A model generated the notes under the pieces. That model did no database searches. It was given only the letters and a program-made list of their open reading frames with translations, and was not told the DNA's origin. A program made the translations under genes and the position numbers. From Auanema rhodensis (taxonomy: Eukaryota; Nematoda; Chromadorea; Rhabditida; Rhabditidae): DNA of 64,000 nt. The stretch is from the NCBI GenBank assembly GCA_964057225.1, contig OZ059900.1, positions 9,744,501-9,808,500 of the forward strand. The letters are read 5' to 3'. This document shows, one piece after another, positions 24,514-33,970 of this stretch. Numbering within the stretch: the stretch's first letter is position 1; every line of letters starts with the position of its first letter.

Positions 24514-25338
24514 ATTGAATTATAAATAAAATTAGCAGAAGATGGATAGATGACAACTCAGTTAATTATAGAAAATAATACAAAGAAATCAAAAAATATA
24601 TTTGGTATACGATTCAAATATTATATTTTGATCCCGCGCATGAGCAGGGCGCTAATTACATTGAACTTCAAGCACATCAGGTCACCGTATTTAAGGAGAA
24701 AACAAAACTAGGCGATCCTGGTGATCATACTATATAGAAACGAATTTCATTGGGAGAACAATATCTAACTCCAACTTATGGGCGATATTGGCAAAAAAAT
24801 GTTCATGATTCACTATGTGATGTACTCTGTAGAACATAGACTCTATTCACACCCATATGCGGTACGTTGAAGAGATTTTTGTTCTATAGTCACATGATTA
24901 ACAAGTAAAATCTTCATCGCTACGGGTCTAACAAGACCCTATATTAATTTTTGGATTCTCACTATTCTTATAGTGAGGAAAATATTAATTTGTTACCGTA
25001 ATTCATGGGAAAACCAGAAGTATTATTTCAAAACTTGAAAGTTGAAATCTAAACTAGAGTAAACACTGATTATATATTCTTTGACTTTCGATAATGACAT
25101 AACATGATAAACATTATATAATTAATTCTCCAATTATGGAATGAGAATTGTTAATTACCAGAAAATTTTTGAAAATTTGTCCATTCTTCATCATTATTTC
25201 CACTGTTTCATTCAGAATCACACATTCATTTCTTTCTTATATTTTTCTTTATTTTCTCTTCTATAGTTATACTAATTTTTTACAGGCAAACAAAATCGAC
25301 TATATTCACACTCTACAGTATAATAAACTATATTTAGC
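24514..25338. promoter_or_regulatory. divergent intergenic region with paired hairpins
   Basis: Shared upstream region of members C (minus) and D (plus). It has two adjacent hairpins: GGGTCT/AGACCC at 24924-24939 and CTCACTAT/ATAGTGAG at 24958-24977. A degenerate relative of the second, with the same TTTTTGGATTCTCAC lead, occurs at about 26559-26590 upstream of the decayed copy. Confidence 0.45.
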
Positions 25339-26019
25339 ATGGTTAACTATTTTGCTTTCATAATTGCTTTAATATATTGAATTTTAGTCATTCAGAAGTC
25401 GTTCCCGCCGTAATTATAATCAATTCATCAATAGTAAAAAGGGCTACGATCAAAACTTGGAAAAAGTTATTTCTGCTCACAAAAGAAATTTTACAAGAAT
25501 TTCTGATGAGAGACGATATCGCAATGAACTGCTTTACATTGTGAAACAGTTGGATCCAGATATCGCTAAACGAATGGTAGAAATAAATTCTATTTTGAAT
25601 AAGAGGGGTGATAACCTTCTTAACGAGTTTCTTTTCAAAAATCTAGTAACTGTTGAAGTGAACAATGCCAAACACAAGGCGCTTCGGATGAAAAAAATGG
25701 TTGAGCTCAAGGTACTGAACATGACAGTCGAGGAAAGATTCGCATACTATATGCAACTTGAATACCGAAAACTGTTTTTATTGATAACAGGTTATATGAG
25801 ATTCTTGTGCAATCAAGCAAACCAATTTCTTCAAGCTGGTGTTCTTCCTCCGCCTGGGTTTTTGAAAGAGTTTTCTTCGTTCAGAGCTCATTTCCAGAAA
25901 GTGAAAACATATTTGACGACAAGAAGGTAACTGCTTAACTGTTTTTAACAATATTTCAAAATTTGTTTTCTAGCGATGCTCTACGTCTATTATTTTCTGA
26001 GAGGAGACATAATCCGTGA
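25339..26019 (+). CDS. helical protein, divergent cluster member D
   Basis: Exons 25339-25341 (only the ATG), 25388-25926 and 25974-26019; 195 residues. The main exon is 539 bp, the same length as in member A, and both introns sit at the same positions and phases. The N-terminus is basic (SFRSRSRRNYNQF). The part ELLYIVKQLDPDIAKRM aligns with the A sequence around QKVNPRLVKS, and the core MQLEYRKLFLLITGYMRFLC-NQ matches the family motif. It ends DALRLLFSERRHNP. No signal peptide or membrane segment. A frame starting at a TTG (25457) exists, but the spliced ATG start is better supported by the shared architecture. Confidence 0.75.
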
Positions 26020-27139
26020 AATATTCTTATATTTTGAGTTTTTTGCTTTGTATTGATGTTCAATGAAATGTTTCTTCAAACATTAATGATACAAATTCAT
26101 TCACCTTCAACCACATAATTAGTGAATATGAGAGAGAGAGATTAATGAATAAATTATGATAAAATGAAATTATATCCAATGCTAATGCTAGTATTGATAA
26201 TTTGAAAATATCCCCCAACGCTTCTCAAACTGATAAATTGAAATTAGAATACAATTAACAGATAAATATTATTGTTTACTTCATGATTATATATTATAAT
26301 TTTTATTTAATTGGAATCTTATTAATCACCTAAATTCATCCAATGCTTTCAAATCTTTCTATTCATCTATGAAGAAAAGATTTTCAGTTTTTAATAAGAT
26401 TTTATTCTCAAAATTGTGAGAAGAACGTTGTGTATCCTTCAATTGGATAATAACAAAGATAGACATAGATAATAAGATACGGTATCAGATATAAACCATG
26501 TCATCGAAGTTATGCAAAACATCTTTCGTTGTAGTGATCTATCAAACCCGTAAAATTTATTTTTGGATTCTCACACAAACACCAAGTGAGAAGTATATGA
26601 AGCAAATCTTATTGTTGTTTAAAAATCAATAAAAACGGTAATAAATCTACCGTATGAAAACCATTTGAAAACCAAAAATGGTTTTTCCTGGCGCGCAAGG
26701 TTATGTTTACGTGACAGTTACTACTATTGTTCATGTGGTATTTAAGTTATAATAATGACAGAACAATACACGTCTGGTAACCTTTTATGAGAAAATAACA
26801 GAGATATTTCTGCATGAGTCATTCATTCCCATCTAGTTCCTTTTTTTCTTTTTGGCAATGGTATCGTTACGCACACTCCGTGCCCTCTTTCCCAATGATC
26901 AGAAAGCTATTATCTTTCGAAATACAATTAAATATGTTTATTTCTCTGCTGGTACATGAACTCGCACAGATGAGAGTCTGTATTTTTGAGTAAAAAAACC
27001 CATTTGCTCTCATGATTATCTGATTGGGGGGAGTAGGCGAAACGATCCGAAACCAGCCCTTCTTTTCTTTTCAGTTTTTTTTTCAGTTTAAACAACTGAA
27101 TTGTGACCATTTTTAACAAGCTGATTACCTATATATAGC
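26020..27139. other. intergenic, AT-rich
   Basis: No gene seen. At about 26559-26590 it carries a sequence resembling the hairpin upstream of member D. Confidence 0.45.
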
Positions 27140-27640
27140 ATGGTTAATCCTCTTTGTTAATATTCGTGTTAATTAAAGGATTCCAGACGTTCAGAGAAAT
27201 ATTCCCTGCTCATTATGAACAATTTCTCATTAATAAGAGATTTTATTTTTAGAATCAGAAACATATGATAGCCATCTAAGAAACATTGCGATAATTTCTG
27301 CTGAAAGGCGACATCGTAGTGAGCTGGTCTATATCGGCCAGCACTTGGAGCCACCTATCGTTCCTCGAATGAAAGATTTTTATTTTGAAATAGATGCTAA
27401 TTAAGATACAAGAGAAGGTTGCTTCGTGAGAATCATATGAACAATTACTGATAGTTGAAATACGTTAAATACAAAAAAAAAGGCTCAGAAGAGAGCAATG
27501 ATGGAAATTAAAACTGAAGATATTAGTATGCAAGACAGCTTCGTATACCTCATTTTCGGCATTGAGAATTGTTTTGAACATTTCATCTGCTTCGAATTAT
27601 ACTAAAAAATTGTTCATCAGTGATAAAATTTATCATTTCT
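27140..27640 (+). pseudogene. decayed cluster member (relative of D)
   Basis: Candidate ATG at 27140 followed directly by a gttaat donor in the same AGCATGGTTAA context as member D. After an acceptor (tttttag, 27252) come NIAIISAERRHRSELVYIG and HLEPPIVPRMKDF, which align with D's RISDERRYRNELLYIVKQLD-PDIAKRM. An in-frame TAA follows near 27402 and more stops after. Further on, QKRAMMEIKTEDISMQDSF aligns with D's KKMVELKVLNMTVEERF, and IENCFEHF with the core. Internal stops and lost core residues make it non-functional. Confidence 0.75.
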
Positions 27641-28013
27641 TTTCGGAGATTAGACTTAATTGGTGAACTATTAATTTCCTTTCTACTGTTCTTAGTGCGC
27701 TTACATTTTGTTGTTGAGATAAATGAATGGTTCGGCAATTAGATAAAACAATCTTTTGAGGCAGATGAGATTATTGAGAAATATTTCAGAACCATTGGTT
27801 AATTTTTAAAAATTAGGTTCTATATAGCTCGATAACTAGGAACGCTTATTTTGGTTTTCTGAATTGACCAGCTGTGCTGAAAGATGACATAGTGTGCTTA
27901 CAGTTCAATGTAATTAGCGTTGAGTTTTAAATTAATACTTTTGAATACTTAGACGTTCAGATATAAGTATATATAATCTAAAAATCTGTTAAAAGATATA
28001 AAGAGTGAAAAGT
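27641..28013. other. intergenic
   Basis: AT-rich spacer between the decayed copy and duplicated block B; nothing supported. Confidence 0.45.
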
Positions 28014-28278
28014 AAGATTTTGGACGGTAAAATCTGATGGATTATGAAAATTCTTCAAAATATCTTACAAAATTTAAATTAAATTGTAAAGATTCATCAA
28101 ACAAGCTGTATGTACGCTGTATACAATACAAATTGAAAAATACGTAATTAGAGCATTTAATTAGTAACCAAACCTAACTCATGTACGGAATACAGTATAA
28201 TGATAAGGTGTTGAATTTTAAGCCTGACTTCCGTTATAGGACCCCGACTTGTGAGACTTTTCGTTCCGTTTATATTTT

Positions 28279-28390
28279 TTTTATTATGAAATGGCAGTAA
28301 TATTTCTTAATATATCATAAAATGGCAGCTTTTTACCTTTATTTATTATGAAATAGCAGTAATATTTCTTAATTTATTATGAAATAGCAG
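28279..28390. repeat. 30-bp promoter-proximal minisatellite, about 4 units
   Basis: Four copies of TTATTATGAAATRGCAG or close variants, 120-240 bp before the ATG at 28511; copy A has two. Confidence 0.75.
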
Positions 28391-28510
28391 CATTTCTCGT
28401 TAATTTTAAGAAACTTTCGTAATTTTATTTGATTTCTTGTTTTTAATTGATTTAATTGATTTTAATTTTAATAAAGGTACTCATAGAGCTGACGTTTGGT
28501 GCTTTTGAAG

Positions 28511-29203
28511 ATGTCTGCATTGGTTAGTTTGTATTAGTTCATCTGTCTGTAATTTTTATTTGTTTCAGGGCGAAAAAGCAGCATTTTACGAGCACGATAA
28601 TATATTTCAAGTTGAGGAAGAAATATTCACGCGTGATCAAAGGGAACAAATCGTTCATCGCACCTTCGAAATCAAAAATATTCGAGATCGGAAAGAGAAT
28701 CGTGCTAAGCGGGTGCATTTCTTGCAGAAGGTCAACCCACGGCTGGTGAAAAGTACCAGAAAGAAGGTTTACGCACTGGATTTAATGGAAGATGATATTA
28801 TGTCCGATCTTCATTCAATCAATGCTCTTTCATTGGACATGATTCGATTAAGAACGACGATTGGTAAGATCAGAACTCATATTCAAGAACAAACTGAGCA
28901 TATGAATGAAGAAGAGAGATCAACTTACTTTATGCAAATGGAATATCGTAAATTTCATTCACTCGTATCGGAATACATGAATTTTTTCTGCAATCAACTT
29001 GTTCTTTTCATGAGAGCTCGAGAGCCAGTTCCTATTGATATGGTGGAAGAGTTTATCGGTGCTCGTCATTATTTCTCCATCATGAGAAATGGCATGAAAT
29101 CAACTTAGTGAGCTTTTAGCTTTTTTTTTGATTGTCATAATATTATATTTTCAGCCTGGAGAATTGCAAGCTGTTTGATAAGATCAGAGCAACCAACTAT
29201 TGA
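28511..29203 (+). CDS. charged helical protein, cluster member B
   Basis: Same three-exon structure as member A: 28511-28522, 28569-29107 and 29155-29203; 199 residues. It differs from A at about ten residues (for example ENRAK for EDRAK, VHFLQ for VHCLQ, DLMEDDI for DLIESDM). The family core MEYRKFHSLVSEYMNFFCNQ is unchanged, as is the TA|G stop overlapping the second donor. Both copies look functional, with no stop or frameshift. Product unrecognised. Confidence 0.82.
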
Positions 29204-29647
29204 ACTGCATTTTCGATATAATTTTATATAATAAAATTATAAATGATACTAATTGTTACTAATAAAACGTTTTTTTTAAATGCGTGATTGAAAAATACAA
29301 CGAAACTTTAAAACTTCTGAATTCTAAGTATTATCGTTTATAATATTTTTCGACATGATATGGGTCTCGAAAAGAAATTATTATAAATTCTCTTTTTTTT
29401 TTTAAATTGCCTAAAACACCTATGATATAGTATTAAGCAAGCTCGCAGTCTTTAATCTCTTGTTTCTCAATTGTGAACAAATCTATATACATTTACATGA
29501 GACATAGTTACAACACCATGGTTTCAAATGAAAAAAACCCAAAAATGAGAAATAATATGTTGGAATCGCTACGTTAATTTATTCTAAAAAGCGATTTAAA
29601 GGTCCATTAAATAGGTTTTGATTGAAGAACATGACTCTTGACATTTA

Positions 29648-30270
29648 ATGTCAATGTTTTCTCAGCTTTTAGCGATTTTCCTATTTTTCTGTATAATAAG
29701 CGAAATACAATCTGAGGTAAACATTTCATTTTTAATAATTACGTTTTGCTGTTTTCAGAAATTGTTCAGTTTAAAGTTTGATTATCGACCTGTTACTACT
29801 TATCATTTTAAATTGAAATCAGCTACTAGTTTCGAAATAACGCTTTTCTCTAGTTATGATCAGATGCTCGTTCAATTAACGGTGGGAGGACGCATGGTTT
29901 GTTTCGTTATTAATTTATTTTTTTGAATTTTTATTATTATTATGAATTCTAATTCAAGATTATGCATTCAAGTTTTGTGGGAAACAAAGGTGAAACTGGA
30001 ATGTTGTCATTGCCAGAAGCTTTTTCCACCGGTACTGAAAATTGGACTATTCATTATTTTCATAACAAATCTTTTATCGGATTTGTGGTAAACGTTGATC
30101 TAGTAAAGCTGTAATACACTTTGTGTATTCAGATGTTTACGGATTATTCAAATACGAACTTCACGGTTCCGATAAAAACCAGTTCGAAATACAACGACAT
30201 TAAGAAATTTGAGTTTACTGCCGTAGGAGGATACTTTATGAAATATGTTAAAACATGCAAGTCAGGATGA
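29648..30270 (+). CDS. secreted beta-rich protein, copy B
   Basis: Exons 29648-29716, 29759-29896, 29959-30087 and 30133-30270; 157 residues, with the same phases and exon lengths as copy A. The signal peptide is identical. Divergence is concentrated in two coding patches: the second half of exon 2 to the middle of exon 3 (SFEITLFSSYDQMLVQLTVG against GFNMTFASSYDVNIIQFVLG) and the middle of exon 4 (SSKYNDIKKFEF against SWTYDKLATLKF). The C-terminal GGYFMKYVKTCKSG is identical. Product unrecognised. Confidence 0.8.
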
Positions 30271-30522
30271 TTTTGAAAAGTCAATCAGAAAAGTAATGAC
30301 ACATTCAATTATAAAAGTGTTTTCCACATGTCAAGCTAAGCTGTAATTTGTAAAACTTTTGTATTACTGTATTCCACCTAAAGTTGAAAGCCAGAGAGTC
30401 ATATTCATTACTTAATGCTTAATATCTCATAGATAATTAAATTGTTTTCAGACAAAATTAATGAAATTTCGATATATTTTTCTATACTTCAATAGATCTT
30501 TGGCATTTCTCTATATTTTACA

Positions 30523-31002
30523 AAAGGTTTCATGTTGTTTTACTTATAATTTCTTTTTATTCTTGCTATGTAATTAGTATTTTACGAATGGGAACTGTCA
30601 ATTAATTTGTTTACAGTAGGAAGCTTTAGTCATGTGTCACTTATCAGAAAATTAAAGAAGTGAGGCTATGTCTTGAATACCTTATCATTACTGTATTTTA
30701 TTAAAACATATTGTAAATGTAATTTTATTTCATATGAAAAAAAAACAAGAACAAATCATTTCAACAAAAACATTCACAATAGCAATCGATACAATTACTG
30801 AATTTCTTTCATAAATTGGGCTATTCAGATATGTTAGCACCGTATATAAAGCACACAGCTTTTCTGGAATACTAGTAATTCAAACACGAGAAAGAGAACA
30901 AACTATAGTATAAGGAAAATAGACAAAGTAACAATTCACAACAATAGAAAACAGAGTTTTCCAGTGTACAAATAACAATCTCAAATTCTAATAGATACCA
31001 TT
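30523..31002. other. intergenic
   Basis: Spacer after block B and after the stop of the minus-strand acidic gene; nothing supported. Confidence 0.45.
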
Positions 31003-31886
31003 TCAGTTCTCTGGATCTTTGAACAAGATGTCACTTGTATCTTCGTCATCGTATTCTTCATCAAAATCGTCTTCATCGGCAGCTCCTTAATAAGAAAAAT
31101 AACTTTTCTTGTAGCGATAAAATGATTACCGTCTAATGCTACCGAAGCCAATGCATCATCAAAAATGTTCACCAACATCAAAAGCCCGATCGAGGAAACT
31201 AAATAAACGAGTGAAAACAAAGAAAGAACAGTGGTCCCATACAGTCTACATCGCTGTTATCATCACAAGACGGCTGCTGCAATGGAATAGATTCCGCGTA
31301 AGAAGAATCGCACATATTGTTTAAAATTGTATATTCAATTTCATTGTCTTCTGACTCATCAACTTCTTCATTACTTTGCTCAATATTCTCACCATCAGTC
31401 AGATTTCCCTATGAATTACATATTTTAAATGTCTTGAAACGATAGAAAGATACATTTTCGATACAATCATTCCGATGAGCTTCTTCACCATCTTCAAGAT
31501 CACTCTGAATGCAGATTCTTTTGCAACATGTAGGCTCAACAGCGTTTTGATGTGTACGTTTCCGTTCGGGCAGGGACAGTGTAATCGGAGCATTTTCTAT
31601 ACATTGCTGAAGAATAGCAGGATTCTGATAAGTTGAATCAGTAAGAGGATTCTGATAAGTCGAATCAGTAGGAGGATTCTGGCAAGTCGAATCAGTAGAA
31701 GGATTCTGACAAGTCAAATCAGTAGGAGGATTCGGACAAGTCGAATCAGTAGGAGGATTCTGGGAGGATTCTGACATGTCCAAGCAAGGAACTACAGAGT
31801 CATCGCCAGCCATCTGGAAAAGTTCATTAAAAACTAATTTTTTATCTTTAGCTAACAACAAGTTGCTCCTCATCTGAATGCGACAT
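31003..31886 (-). CDS. acidic repeat-containing protein, unrecognised
   Basis: Five exons give 235 residues: about 31886-31857, 31813-31454, 31408-31243, 31198-31130 and 31085-31003. It starts MSHSDEEQLV, then contains five near-exact nine-residue units of the form NPPTDSTCQ, a Cys/His/Lys-bearing segment (ERKRTHQNAVEPTCCKRICI) that includes a basic cluster, an acidic stretch (EEVDESEDNEIEY) and a very acidic end (ADEDDFDEEYDDEDTSDILF). Intron phases are consistent throughout. The exact donor of exon 1 is ambiguous by one codon. No domain recognised; disorder and a nuclear location are plausible but inferred. Confidence 0.68.
31627..31765 (-). repeat. 27-bp coding minisatellite
   Basis: About five tandem units encoding NPPTDSTCQ variants inside exon 2 of the acidic protein. 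The last two units have Tyr in place of Cys. Confidence 0.85.
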
Positions 31887-32698
31887 ATTTGGTATTGATT
31901 TTGAAGAATCTTTGGGATATTCTAAAATTGAAATTAAAATATTTATCTAGTTGAGTGATTTGTTTTTCCTTGATTGAGGAAGAAATATAAGCTGTTTACA
32001 AGCAAATAAACACTGAATAATTAATGTGAGCTTATCCCAAAATATTATTCAAATAACAAATTAAAGGTCTAAATTAATTACGGTGCTCATCTTTTCGGGG
32101 CCGGTAAGCTTAAATTCATTAGTAAATTAAGAATTGAACTTTTGTTTTATTTTGTATAAGTTTTCTTATAGTTTGGATGAAATTGACAAATATCGATCGA
32201 TCTCATATATATAGTTTTCAAATTTTACCTTTCTTCTTAAAAATTTTAATATTGTAACCATTTATCGTTGGTGTCTTCTATTAATTTTTTGTGTTACTAA
32301 AAATATTCTAAACGTTGACAATGAAGTGTTTTCTATTTAAATATTGTTGAAATTGATTGTAAAATTTGTGAAATTGTCAGAATATTCCATTAAATTAAAA
32401 TTATTTGAGCTAATTGAATGAATACTTATAGAATATAATTTCTGCAGGTGTAAATATATTATTTTATATATAATTTATAATTATAATTGATATTCATGAA
32501 AGAAATTTAGAATTTTATTTGAAAATTTTAAAATAAAAGTTTACAAGAAAAGCAGCGAACAGGTGTGATATAAACTATGCTGATTGATAAATTCGTTTTT
32601 TTTTGTTTCACGACAAGTAGTCATAGTTGGTTGTTCACTGCCATTCTTAAAGTACTGCTGACATCTTTTCATTAGCTATTTCCCGCTCTTCATTCAAA
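31887..32698. other. divergent intergenic region
   Basis: AT-rich region upstream of both the acidic gene (minus) and the receptor-like gene (plus). No gene seen. Confidence 0.45.
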
Positions 32699-33970
32699 AT
32701 GGTCTTTTTTCTTGAAAATTATATCTTGCATATGGTTAGTTTTATAATTTTTTAAATTCTATCCTTTTCCTGAAAAGCCAGATATGAATTAATAGAGAAA
32801 GTATTCTAGACATATGAAATAGCTTTCATGATAGCATATATCTTGACTATTCTTATTTTTATAATATTTATACCGTTTGATGTTATAATTATTTATCGTA
32901 TAATGCGATTTTGGCATAGTTTACGTGGATATCGAATATATTTACTTGTTAATACATTTGTGAACTTTTTATATATCATAACCATACCGTCTGCTATGCT
33001 TGTGCGCACATTCCAGCCATATAATCGTGAAAGCACAGCATTCATTTTGATGGCAGTGTCAACAATGATATATGCATCAGTTGTTCATGGTTTTTATCTG
33101 TTAACAGTGTAGGTTATTTATTAATTGAAAAAAAAAAGAAACTGCACGAAGATTTATTTTTTAATTAATAATTAAAGAAATTTGTAATATGGTGCTCTTT
33201 TTCATCTTATAACCAGCTGATTTAATCACACATATTTTTTCATTTCAACTACTTGTAGTTATATGGAAAAAAATCTTCTACATAGTTTTTCATTTTTTTC
33301 TTGAAATTTTTTTTCACAGACATTTGCAAAACAAAAGATTTATAATTGAATAAATCTTAAGTAACTGTAAAAAATTGCAAAAGTTTGAAATATAAGAAAG
33401 AATATCTCAAAAGCTGTTTATTTTACAGAAAACGGCTGATATATCATATAATTGTAAATTCTGTATGCATTATTATCAACACGCTTGTTATGTTTTTCTC
33501 AAATATCAATTCTTGGCTATGGATTGTAACACATTGCATCATATTGATGATATTCCACAGTTATCAAACGTTTATTTCATATAAATTACTCGACAAAAAT
33601 ACAAATTCTCGTGATTGTTCCATTTGTTCGATTATTTATAAAGGAATTTTAATAAAGGTAGCAATGTTTTCTATATCTATTTTTTTTTTCAAAAAAAGTT
33701 TTCTTTAAGCTTCTACCTTATATTGCACTTATAATTTCATATGCGCCATGTGGAAAGGATGTTTTAACGGTTGGAGTTATAACAGATCCATCATTATCAT
33801 GGATATCGGTATCATATATTTGCTAATTAATTATAGTAATCACTTCATATTATTTTCAGATTTCAAGCAGTATTGCACTTCTCTATGTTCCTATTGATGC
33901 TTTATACACACTGATAAGTCTACACAGAATTTCTGACAAACTTACCAAATCATTTGTGCTACCATCTTAG
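32699..33970 (+). CDS. seven-transmembrane chemoreceptor-like protein
   Basis: Five exons in consistent phase (32699-32734, 32810-33108, 33429-33657, 33710-33808, 33860-33970) give 257 residues. Seven hydrophobic segments can be laid out: IAYILTILIFIIFIPFDVII, IYLLVNTFVNFLYIITIPSA, FILMAVSTMIYASVVHGFYL, LIYHIIVNSVCIIINTLVMF, WLWIVTHCIILMIFHSYQTF, LLPYIALIISYAP, and SSSIALLYVPIDALYTLISL followed by HRISDKLTKSF. The final PIDALYTLISLHRI echoes the helix-7 end of nematode serpentine chemoreceptors. Size and layout fit that superfamily, but I cannot name the sub-family. The 320-bp second intron is unusually long for this locus. Presumably a sensory plasma-membrane receptor. Confidence 0.68.

Larger units (their letters stand above)
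28014..30522 (+). repeat. duplicated block, copy B
   Basis: Direct repeat of about 19240-21616. It is about 130 bp longer because of two insertions: about 85 bp of expanded minisatellite near 28260-28345 and an unrelated stretch near 29576-29640 just before the secreted gene. Confidence 0.92.
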
